This document shows positions 21,057-26,467 of a DNA stretch of 27,254 bases, piece after piece. Within the stretch, counting starts at the first letter, position 1. Every line of letters starts with the position of its first letter. This stretch comes from a virus. Below the pieces are notes generated by a model, which was not told where the DNA came from, did no database searches, and saw only the letters and a list, made by a program, of their open reading frames with translations. The position numbers were made by a program, and so were the translations under genes. The stretch is from positions 1 through 27,254 of IMG/VR virus record IMGVR_UViG_3300018405_000054; one strand, given 5' to 3'.

Positions 21057-21371
21057 ATGTTTTCCGATCCCGTATTTCAAGAAGCGTTTTCTCATGCTTA
21101 TCGCGTCCGGCACGAAAGCAGCCTTAGAGACATGCGGGAGGATTGCGCCAAGGGCCGGACTTGCACAAACGACTGCGGCACATGCCCACCAAAGACTGAT
21201 TTTATTGAACCAGACATTCCGCAGCAGCACGAATACAACAACATTTGCCGGAATTGTTTAGCCGGTGTGTTGACGACAAACAACGTAAACCCGCCGACCT
21301 GCGAACAGTGCCGAGAGTATCCAGTTACCGATATGTGGACCGAGTACCTATTCAGACGGGACAGCGATTAG
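21057..21371 (+). CDS. Cysteine-rich zinc-binding-like protein, 104 aa
   Basis: ATG 21057, GGAGG site within the end of the previous gene. Eight cysteines form two groups: C30, C36, C40, C43 ('DCAKGRTCTNDCGTC') and C64, C67, C82, C85 ('CRNC...CEQC'). The second is a classic four-Cys zinc ribbon. The first is less regular but could bind a second metal. No enzymatic motif. It directly precedes the annealing protein. Function unknown; a nucleic-acid-binding role is inference. Confidence 0.7.
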   Translation: MFSDPVFQEAFSHAYRVRHESSLRDMREDCAKGRTCTNDCGTCPPKTDFIEPDIPQQHEYNNICRNCLAGVLTTNNVNPPTCEQCREYPVTDMWTEYLFRRDSD

Positions 21372-21382
21372 AGGGGGATACA

Positions 21383-22045
21383 ATGAACAACCTTGAATTG
21401 TGGGACAAACTGAGAACACCGCCACCAACGGCGCTAAAGCCTATCGTTGCCGGACGGCTCAAAGGCAAGTCAGATATTTCCCCGCAATGGCGATTCCAAG
21501 CCATGACGGAAACCTTCGGCCCGGTCGGGATTGGGTGGCGCTACACCATTGACAAACTATGGACGGAAGAGGGGTCCGGTGGGCAGATATGCGCTTTTGC
21601 TCTGGTGGCCGTTTACGTCAAGCACAATGGCGAATGGTCCGAAGCGATCCCCGGTATCGGCGGGAGCATGATGGTGGAGCAAGAGCGCAACGGGCCGCAC
21701 ACCAGCGACGAGGCTTTCAAGATGGCGACCACAGACGCTTTATCCGTGGCGATGAAGGCGCTTGGCGTAGCGGCAGACGTTTACTTGGGGATGCTGGACG
21801 GCAGCAAATACAACCGGCAGCCACCGGCCCCACCAGTTCAAAAGCCTGCCCCGCCACCAGACCAGAACGCCGTCCACCGCGAACACTACGCAGCCCTCAA
21901 AGCCGAACTGCTGGCCGCAAAAGACGCCGACGCGGTTAACGCCATCATGAAAAACCGCCACGGCTGGTTGATCGGGATGCCGGAAAAGGGCCGCGCTGAA
22001 CTGAATGCGCTGGCAATGGAGCGGTTGGATAATCTGGCCGCATAG
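21383..22045 (+). CDS. Rad52-like single-strand annealing protein (putative recombinase)
   Basis: 220 residues from ATG 21383, with AGAGGGGGA as SD; longer in-frame starts would overlap the preceding gene without a ribosome site. The core 1-143 has the recognisable pattern 'WDKLRTPPPTALKPIVAGRLKGKSDISPQWRFQAMTETFGPVGIGWRYTI', 'WSEAIPGIGGSMMV' and 'TSDEAFKMATTDALSVAMKALGVAADVYLGMLDGSKY', matching the Rad52/Sak-type annealing proteins of phages. A proline-rich linker (145-161) and a small helical C-terminal domain (164-220) follow, probably for SSB contact. It would anneal complementary strands in recombination and concatemer formation. No partner exonuclease is seen here. NinB, Ref, RuvC-like and SSB genes lie downstream. 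Confidence 0.8.
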   Translation: MNNLELWDKLRTPPPTALKPIVAGRLKGKSDISPQWRFQAMTETFGPVGIGWRYTIDKLWTEEGSGGQICAFALVAVYVKHNGEWSEAIPGIGGSMMVEQERNGPHTSDEAFKMATTDALSVAMKALGVAADVYLGMLDGSKYNRQPPAPPVQKPAPPPDQNAVHREHYAALKAELLAAKDADAVNAIMKNRHGWLIGMPEKGRAELNALAMERLDNLAA

Positions 22046-22052
22046 GAGGGTT

Positions 22053-22127
22053 ATGGACTTGGCAATCATCATCGGCATGGTCGTTTTAGCCATTTACGCC
22101 TGGAACACCAAGGGAGGCTCAAATTGA
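22053..22127 (+). CDS. Single-TM microprotein, 24 aa
   Basis: ATG 22053 with TAGGAGGG 5 bases upstream, a very strong SD. The product is one TM helix (MDLAIIIGMVVLAIYAW, residues 1-17) plus a short tail NTKGGSN. It overlaps the next start (TTGA). Short TM-only peptides like this are common in phage early operons; function unknown. Confidence 0.55.
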   Translation: MDLAIIIGMVVLAIYAWNTKGGSN

Positions 22128-22258
22128 AATGTGTTGCAGACAAGGGAGATCGTCAAACCTACCGTGTACCAGACCGGGAAGCCGAGCGCAGGGTGAAATC
22201 AGGCCGCTACGAGTACGCTACCCGGCAGGTCTGGAAAATCCAAGGGAGGAATCGGTGA
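22124..22258 (+). CDS. Small basic protein, 44 aa (TTG start)
   Basis: TTG 22124 has AGGGAGG seven bases upstream and overlaps the previous stop. The product 'KCVADKGDRQTYRVPDREAERRVKSGRYEYATRQVWKIQGRNR' is strongly basic with an 'R-V-x-S-G-R-Y-E-Y' motif seen in small phage proteins. A nearby ATG at 22129 is in another frame and has poorer context. It overlaps the following GTG by 4 bases. Confidence 0.6.
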   Translation: MKCVADKGDRQTYRVPDREAERRVKSGRYEYATRQVWKIQGRNR

Positions 22259-22434
22259 TATACGAAATCGAGTTTACCGACGGATCACTTGAGAAATTCG
22301 AGGCAGACAGCGGGGTTGACGCTATGCGAATCGCGGAAGTGTGGTTTGCCCGAAAGTACGGAAAGCTGCTGACGGAAATTGGAATCTTTGGATGCAGGGA
22401 GGTGGCGAGTGCGCCGGAAATTTGTCATCCGTGA
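22255..22434 (+). CDS. Small hypothetical protein, 59 aa (GTG start)
   Basis: GTG 22255 with AAGGGAGG about 6 bases upstream. The N-terminus is 'IYEIEFTDGSLEKFEADSGVDAMRIAEVWFARKYGKL', an alpha/beta pattern ('EFxDG') found in many small phage proteins. The C-terminus is less ordered. The last 26 bases overlap the NinB start region. Function unknown. Confidence 0.6.
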   Translation: MIYEIEFTDGSLEKFEADSGVDAMRIAEVWFARKYGKLLTEIGIFGCREVASAPEICHP

Positions 22435-22810
22435 CGAGTATGTGCGGGATCGAGTTGTGGCGGCTGTGCGGGAGGTGCCGGTGGGAATGGAGGTTGAAAT
22501 CAAGCCGCACAAATCCAGCAGGAGTTTAAATCAAAACAGGACCTACTGGATGTGGATCGACCTGATCCGGCTGCACATTGCCGACAGTACCGGCAACATC
22601 TTTTCTTCGGAAGAGTTAGCCGAGTGGTTCAAGTCCAAATTCCTACCCGCAAGAATTGTCGAGATTGACGGCGAGGGGATCCCATGCCGCCGCACAACCA
22701 CCAAACTCAACACGGCAGACATGGCAGCATACCTTGACGCGATAGATCGGTACTGCGTTCAAAGTTTGGGCCTATATCTGCCGCAACCAGGGCAGGAGGG
22801 GGTTGCATGA
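22409..22810 (+). CDS. ninB: NinB/Orf-like recombination protein
   Basis: 133 residues from GTG 22409, with GGGAGG just upstream; an in-frame ATG at 22379 lacks an SD. The NinB pattern is clear: 'RKFVIRDEYVRDRVVAAVREVPVGMEVEIKPHKSSRSLNQNRTYWMWIDLIRLHIADSTG', 'SSEELAEWFKSKFLP', and 'TTTKLNTADMAAYLDAIDRYCVQSLGLYLPQP'. In lambda, NinB (Orf) binds ssDNA and helps load recombinases, replacing RecFOR (family knowledge). Its place after the annealing protein and before the Ref-like gene supports one recombination module. The end overlaps the next start by 4 bases. Confidence 0.88.
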   Translation: MRRKFVIRDEYVRDRVVAAVREVPVGMEVEIKPHKSSRSLNQNRTYWMWIDLIRLHIADSTGNIFSSEELAEWFKSKFLPARIVEIDGEGIPCRRTTTKLNTADMAAYLDAIDRYCVQSLGLYLPQPGQEGVA

Positions 22811-22995
22811 CCGAAAACACAAAACCCGCGCCGCGTTTCTGCTGGGAGTGTGGCCGCAAGCTATGGGCCAATCACTACGCAGAAGGAATGGCCGAAGGGC
22901 ACCTAAGAATATTTCACAAGAAATGTCTAAAGGAGCGCCAGCGTGGCGAGAACGTAAACCGCGATTGGCCTATACATGGGAATCCACAGTCATGA
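22807..22995 (+). CDS. Small zinc-finger protein, 62 aa
   Basis: ATG 22807 overlaps the NinB stop (ATGA). C12 and C15 ('FCWECGRKL') and H37/C40 ('FHKKC') suggest a CxxC...HxxC zinc site. 'WANHYAEGMAEGHLRIFHKKCLKER' is a helical region. In lambdoid nin regions small zinc proteins stand beside NinB, which fits by context. Function unknown. It overlaps the next start by 4 bases. Confidence 0.7.
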   Translation: MTENTKPAPRFCWECGRKLWANHYAEGMAEGHLRIFHKKCLKERQRGENVNRDWPIHGNPQS

Positions 22996-23243
22996 CCGCA
23001 GCCGAGAAACGCCACCTTAGCCGCGTCGCCTCGTTGCCTTGTGCAGCCTGCGGAAACTTCCCCGTTGTGATTCATCATTGCGTCAACCAGCAGCACAAAA
23101 AGCGCGACCATATGCGAACCATTCCGCTTTGCCATGATTGTCATGTAGGCCCGTTCTCGATCCACAAAGCGCGGAAATCGTTTAGGGCAAAATTCGGGCA
23201 CGAGGAAGAACTGCTAACCATCACAGCCGAGAGGCTTAAATAG
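22992..23243 (+). CDS. Ref-like RecA-dependent HNH nuclease
   Basis: 83 residues. The start ATG 22992 overlaps the previous stop (ATGA). The pattern 'EKRHLSRVASLPCAACGNFPVVIHHC' and 'DHMRTIPLCHDCHVGPFSIHKARKSFRAKFGHEEELL' is that of the phage P1 Ref/RecA-dependent nuclease family: CxxC (C17, C20), paired His (H28, H29) and CxxCH (C47, C50, H51), then H58. In P1, Ref cuts DNA displaced in RecA filaments (established). Here the protein is short, with the nuclease core alone and no long N-terminal arm. It would act with NinB and the annealing protein in recombination. Likely monomeric HNH; metal binding inferred from motif. Confidence 0.85.
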   Translation: MTAAEKRHLSRVASLPCAACGNFPVVIHHCVNQQHKKRDHMRTIPLCHDCHVGPFSIHKARKSFRAKFGHEEELLTITAERLK

Positions 23244-23248
23244 TCACC

Positions 23249-23310
23249 GAGCGCCCCGGTGCCCACAAGGGCCACAATCTCACGATTGATTTGAACAGGC
23301 CGGGGCGCTC
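23249..23310 (+). other. Three-way-junction RNA/DNA structure between ref-like and next gene
   Basis: A perfect 11-bp closing stem, GAGCGCCCCGG (23249-23259) with CCGGGGCGCTC (23300-23310), encloses two small hairpins: GCCC-acaa-GGGC (23261-23272) and CAATC-tcac-GATTG (23275-23288). An unpaired ATTTGAACAGG follows. There is no T-run after it, so it is not an ordinary terminator. It sits just before the SD of the next gene. The closing stem is shared with 14184-14226. No known RNA family recognised. Confidence 0.6.
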
Positions 23311-23326
23311 ACCCAAAGGAGGGTAA

Positions 23327-23470
23327 ATGTCCGAAGATCAGCTTATCAATGAAATCCGCTCCAGACTCGGTAACTCTGCCGAAATCCAACGATACCGCGA
23401 CAGTATACGGCACGAGGTATCTACCGCAGAATGGAATATGGCGATGCTCAAAACGGTAAGGGGGGACTAG
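23327..23470 (+). CDS. Small protein, 47 aa
   Basis: ATG 23327 with AAAGGAGGG seven bases upstream, just past the structured element. 'SEDQLINEIRSRLGNSAEIQRYRDSIRHEVSTAEWNMAMLKTVRGD' is mainly helical with no cysteines or TM. Function unknown. Its stop lies 1 base before the next GTG, so the two may be coupled. Confidence 0.55.
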   Translation: MSEDQLINEIRSRLGNSAEIQRYRDSIRHEVSTAEWNMAMLKTVRGD

Positions 23471-23471
23471 C

Positions 23472-23720
23472 GTGGAGATATTAAGAAAAACGGTACTGGT
23501 TCTCGCTCAGGCGACAGAAGGCAGTCCAATATTGGCAATCATCATCGTCTGCCTTTTCTACCTAGCGGCCAACGGCCTGTCTGCAACCATAGAAACACTC
23601 ATTACGGGTGACAGATTCAGCCATTGGGGCGACCCTGTAATTTCCTTACTTTTCATGGCGTATGCGGCTTATGCGGTTTACGGCTGCGCGCTTTATCGCG
23701 CTGGATGGAGGGCAGATTGA
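23472..23720 (+). CDS. Two-TM membrane protein, 82 aa (GTG start)
   Basis: GTG 23472 with AAGGGGGG as SD. TM1 at about 19-36 ('SPILAIIIVCLFYLAANGL') and TM2 at about 57-76 ('PVISLLFMAYAAYAVYGCALY'), separated by a soluble loop 'SATIETLITGDRFSHWGD'. Short N and C ends are basic (LRKT; RAGWRAD). This could be an inner-membrane protein such as a class II holin, but it lies in the early operon and has no endolysin beside it, so the role is open. It overlaps the next TTG by 4 bases. Confidence 0.65.
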   Translation: MEILRKTVLVLAQATEGSPILAIIIVCLFYLAANGLSATIETLITGDRFSHWGDPVISLLFMAYAAYAVYGCALYRAGWRAD

Positions 23721-24097
23721 CCTATCACAACACAACCGATGTTGCCGGCGACACGCTAACCCACTACCGCAGATCCGCACAGACCCAAAACGACACCATC
23801 CTCAGCCTCTTCCAGATCCACCGCCGCTTATCTCCTAGCCAAGTATCCGACCACACAGACCACCACTGGCCTTTGACTTCCATTCGCCGCGCCATATCCG
23901 ACCTGACCAAGGAGGGCAGGCTGCAAAAGACGGAGGTTAAGGTGCGGGGGAGATACGGCAAGCCGGAGCATGTTTGGCAGCTTATCGAGTTGTTGGATTA
24001 CAAACCGCCGAAGGTTCCGCGATGGGACGAAAAGGGCTTTTACGATTCCGGATTTGGCCGCAAAGCGCGGTGGAATCAATACAAAAAACACAGTTAG
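23717..24097 (+). CDS. Winged-helix DNA-binding protein, 126 aa (TTG start)
   Basis: TTG 23717 with GGAGGG upstream; the first residues are MTYHNTTDVAGDTLTHYRRS. Residues about 25-90 have the winged-helix plan: 'NDTILSLFQIHRRLSPSQVSDHTDHHWPLTSIRRAISDLTKEGRLQKTEVKVRGRYGKPEHVWQL', with a recognition helix 'PLTSIRRAISDLTKEG' and a wing 'KVRGRYGKPEHVW'. The C-terminal tail is basic and aromatic. Probably a phage regulator or replication-linked DNA-binding protein; DNA target unknown. It lies in the early transcript. Confidence 0.8.
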   Translation: MTYHNTTDVAGDTLTHYRRSAQTQNDTILSLFQIHRRLSPSQVSDHTDHHWPLTSIRRAISDLTKEGRLQKTEVKVRGRYGKPEHVWQLIELLDYKPPKVPRWDEKGFYDSGFGRKARWNQYKKHS

Positions 24098-24105
24098 GAG
24101 GCAGC

Positions 24106-24255
24106 ATGTGCAGCTCATGTAGGCAAAAAATAGCAGAATTGGAGCAGGAGCGCGACGAACTCAGACAGGTTAACCGCTACCTCGCATACGAACTGGCCGA
24201 GGCAACCGACAAGCTCAAGGCGATTAGCAAACTGATGGAGAGGGAGACGTCATGA
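24106..24255 (+). CDS. Small CxxC coiled-coil protein, 49 aa
   Basis: ATG 24106 with TTAGGAGG. It begins 'MCSSCRQKIAELEQERDELRQVNRYLAYEL', a CxxC pair followed by a leucine-zipper-like helix to the end. A single CxxC may bind zinc in a dimer. Function unknown. Overlaps the next start by 4 bases (ATGA). Confidence 0.65.
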   Translation: MCSSCRQKIAELEQERDELRQVNRYLAYELAEATDKLKAISKLMERETS

Positions 24256-24518
24256 TAGCAGCAACAACGGACTTCTGGCAGACGTTTTATATCGAGGTGG
24301 GCGAGGAAATGGAACGGGCAGACGCTAAATATGGCCCCATGCCCGACGAGAGGGACGGCCTGCACACCATAAAGTGCGAGTTGGCCGAGTTGGAACGGGC
24401 GATATCCTGCGACCACGACAGAGACGCCAAGCGCAAAGAGGCGGTTCAGGTGGCGGCGATGGCGTTTAAGTTTTTGCGGGATTGCGTCTATGGGAGGCCG
24501 AATGATTTTAGGAATTGA
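24252..24518 (+). CDS. MazG-like protein, 88 aa
   Basis: Helical. 'YIEVGEEMERADAKYGPMPDERDGLHTIKCELAELERAI' and 'KEAVQVAAMAFKFLRDC' carry an ExxE pair (E43, E46) and E63 on a second helix with 'EAVQVAAMA'. This pattern recurs in phage MazG/NTP-PPase-like proteins, which hydrolyse nucleoside triphosphates. The last ExxD acid of full MazG is not obvious, so activity is uncertain. ATG 24252 overlaps the previous stop. It may alter the dNTP pool or (p)ppGpp signalling (inference). Confidence 0.65.
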   Translation: MIAATTDFWQTFYIEVGEEMERADAKYGPMPDERDGLHTIKCELAELERAISCDHDRDAKRKEAVQVAAMAFKFLRDCVYGRPNDFRN

Positions 24519-24969
24519 TCCCGGCAGCGAGGAAACAGCCTTTGCAATCATGACGGACGATTACGAGGTTGCCGACGCCGGAAAGATAGACAACGACGAA
24601 TTTCTAGACCTGACCCTGCCCGCCATGCTTGGCAATGGAATCAAGGCGGTGGTTATCGAGGGAATCCAGAGTTACGGCATGGCAGTAGGCAAGACGGTTT
24701 TTGAAACCTGCTACGTCGTCGGGGAGTGCCGCAGGGTGGCGAAAATGAGAGGCAAGCCGGTTTACATCTACTCCCGGCCCGAATATGCAAGGGCGATTGT
24801 CGGAGGCATGAAAGCCAACGATGCGCTGATTCGTGGGGCGCTAATCAACCGCTTCGGTGGGGATAAAAAAGGGGAGCCGCTGAACAAATTGAAGGGGAAC
24901 AGTGACAAGCGCAGCGCCTTTGCCGTTGCCGTCTACCATGCCGACAAAATGAGATGTGAGGGACAATGA
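24502..24969 (+). CDS. RuvC-like Holliday junction resolvase
   Basis: 155 residues from ATG 24502, with GGAGG five bases upstream; an in-frame ATG four codons earlier has poorer context. RNase H-fold acids are visible: D6 ('LGIDPGSEETAFAI'), E53 ('VIEGIQSYG'), and in the C-terminal helix 'GNSDKRSAFAVAVYHAD' D135 and D148. This is the layout of RuvC-like phage resolvases. It should resolve branched DNA from replication and recombination before packaging. It overlaps the MazG-like gene by 17 bases and the next by 4. There is no helicase gene RuvB in the window, as usual for phage. Confidence 0.88.
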   Translation: MILGIDPGSEETAFAIMTDDYEVADAGKIDNDEFLDLTLPAMLGNGIKAVVIEGIQSYGMAVGKTVFETCYVVGECRRVAKMRGKPVYIYSRPEYARAIVGGMKANDALIRGALINRFGGDKKGEPLNKLKGNSDKRSAFAVAVYHADKMRCEGQ

Positions 24970-25319
24970 CCGACGAAGAAAAGATATCAGAACTGCGGAA
25001 GTGGCGCAAAACCTACCGCAGGTTAAACAAGGACTTTGAAAAGATCGAGTCCGCTTTAGGTTCCTGCGCTGACTGGCCGTTATGGGAAACAGTCTGGAAG
25101 GGGTTTGAGGCGTACACGGACACCCTGAGCCGGTTAATCGGTGATAACGACAAGTGGCTAGATTGGTTTTGCTACGAGAACGACATGGGCACAAAGGGCT
25201 ACGAGGCCGGTCTCGGCGACAATGTGCGGCCCATTAAAACCGTTAAGGATTTGCTGGATTTGATAGGGAGGCAGGATGACCAAAACACAGGAGATACGGA
25301 AGGAGTACGGAAGTTTTAA
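24966..25319 (+). CDS. Hypothetical phage protein, 117 aa
   Basis: ATG 24966 overlaps the resolvase stop. 'WETVWKGFEAYTDTLSRLIGDNDKWLDWFCYENDMGTKGYEAG' and 'RPIKTVKDLLDLI' are a pattern I have seen repeatedly in early-region phage proteins of no known function ('WLxWFxxENDxG'). Helical, acidic, no TM. The C-terminal 44 bases overlap the next gene in another frame. Function unknown. Confidence 0.7.
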   Translation: MTDEEKISELRKWRKTYRRLNKDFEKIESALGSCADWPLWETVWKGFEAYTDTLSRLIGDNDKWLDWFCYENDMGTKGYEAGLGDNVRPIKTVKDLLDLIGRQDDQNTGDTEGVRKF

Positions 25320-25686
25320 AGCTGCCGTAAAACACTACGCAGGAATCGGCTGTAGCCGTGTACTGGCCGCAGAGTATCTGGGTATCAGCCTACCATACTT
25401 CCGAGACTTGCTAAAGCGGCACAACCTGAACGGGGAGTTTAAGCCGCAAAAGGAGATGCTGAGAGAGTGCAGGCCAAGGGGCGGGGCGTGGCGAAAAAAG
25501 GGAATGAAGATTCCCAGGAGGCTGAAATACAGTGACGAATATTTGCTGGAAGAGGTAAGTCGCTACCCTGTTTCGACAACTTTTATGTCTATGTCAGACG
25601 TTGACGTTAGCACCATATACCGGCGGTTCGGGTCCTGGTCTAACGCTAAAAAACTTTCGGAATCAACTTTAACTTTAGGAGCGTAA
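25276..25686 (+). CDS. HTH protein with homing-endonuclease-associated repeat (HNE_rpt), 136 aa
   Basis: ATG 25276 has a strong GGGAGGCAGG just upstream although it lies 44 bases inside the previous gene, so the overlap is probably real. Residues about 14-50 form an HTH ('SFKAAVKHYAGIGCSRVLAAEYLGISLPYFRDLLKRHNL'). Residues about 84-127 match the HNE_rpt pattern: 'YSDEYLLEEVSRYPVSTTFMSMSDVDVSTIYRRFGSWSNAKKLS', whose FGSW-NA ending is diagnostic. No HNH, GIY-YIG or LAGLIDADG catalytic site is present. It is therefore a DNA-binding protein built from homing-endonuclease parts, perhaps a regulator of the following ssb gene. Confidence 0.82.
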   Translation: MTKTQEIRKEYGSFKAAVKHYAGIGCSRVLAAEYLGISLPYFRDLLKRHNLNGEFKPQKEMLRECRPRGGAWRKKGMKIPRRLKYSDEYLLEEVSRYPVSTTFMSMSDVDVSTIYRRFGSWSNAKKLSESTLTLGA

Positions 25687-25690
25687 ACAC

Positions 25691-26158
25691 ATGGGTTATC
25701 AGAAGATTATCATTGCGGGAAATATCGGGCGTGAAGTTGAATTGAAGTACACTCCGGCAGGCAAGGCGGTTTGTTCGTTCCCTGTTGCCGTCACAGAGGG
25801 GATGGACAAGGAGCATACAGAGTGGTTTCAGGTAGAGGCGTGGGAAAAGACCGCCGAAGCCGCAGCGAAGTTTTTACAAAAAGGATCATTCGTTATCGTG
25901 GAGGGGAGGCTCAAGACTCGCAAGTGGACGGATAAGGAGGGTGGCGACCGCTACTCCACCGACCTGAAAGCCTCCAGGGTTGAGTTTGGCCCGAAAACCA
26001 CAGGCGACTCCACGCCCCGCCCCGAACGTCCAGCACAGAGCCAGCCAGCAGCGTCCAGCGGGGGATATGATAACAACCAGTTCAGCCCAGACGAGGATAT
26101 ACCTTTTAATTGCCTGCCGCACTGGAAAGAAGGCGACCACAATATGCCGTGGAGGTGA
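25691..26158 (+). CDS. ssb: Single-stranded DNA-binding protein with extended C-terminus
   Basis: 155 residues. The OB fold is clear: 'KIIIAGNIGREVELKYTPAGKAVCSFPVAVTE' (5-36), 'TEWFQVEAWEKTAEAAAKFLQKGSFVIVEGRLKTRKWTDKEGGDRYSTDLKASRVEF' (43-99). A Pro/Gln/Ser linker follows, then 'SPDEDIPF' (132-139), the acidic tip that recruits partner proteins when it is C-terminal. Unusually, 16 more residues follow (NCLPHWKEGDHNMPWR). A T4 run at the Phe codon (26104-26107) means that a -1 slip would read TAA at once and end the protein at DEDIPF. The start has AGGAG about 10 bases upstream. It is the main ssDNA protector for the phage replication/recombination module. Confidence 0.92.
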   Translation: MGYQKIIIAGNIGREVELKYTPAGKAVCSFPVAVTEGMDKEHTEWFQVEAWEKTAEAAAKFLQKGSFVIVEGRLKTRKWTDKEGGDRYSTDLKASRVEFGPKTTGDSTPRPERPAQSQPAASSGGYDNNQFSPDEDIPFNCLPHWKEGDHNMPWR

Positions 26159-26161
26159 CAC

Positions 26162-26467
26162 ATGGCAATGACCAAACCGCACCCCTTCGAGATTGAGCTA
26201 GAAACCGTCCCCGTCACCTGCTTCCGCTGTGGGAAACCCTGCAAACAGATCACCATTGAAAAAGGTTCCCGCATACCTAGAAAGCTGTGCAGCGCCTGCC
26301 GGGAGGTAGACGAAAACGGCATAGACGGGGAGGTGTGGTGCCGCGATCAGACGCGGGGGTTGAAGTTCGGCCACCGGATCGGCTGGAAAACGCTAAAGCG
26401 CGGCTCGAAAGAGTGGAAGGAGGCGGCAGCGAAAGTCAAACCGCCAGGAGGAAAACACAATGTTTAA
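26162..26467 (+). CDS. Zinc-ribbon protein, 101 aa
   Basis: ATG 26162 with GGAGG six bases upstream. Four cysteines, 'CFRCGKPC' (C20, C23, C27) and 'LCSAC' (C43, C46), make a zinc ribbon. The C-terminal half is basic ('RDQTRGLKFGHRIGWKTLKRGSKEWKEAAAKVKPPGG'). Probably a nucleic-acid or protein-binding accessory factor. The ORF overlaps the methyltransferase start by 8 bases. Function unknown. Confidence 0.7.
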   Translation: MAMTKPHPFEIELETVPVTCFRCGKPCKQITIEKGSRIPRKLCSACREVDENGIDGEVWCRDQTRGLKFGHRIGWKTLKRGSKEWKEAAAKVKPPGGKHNV

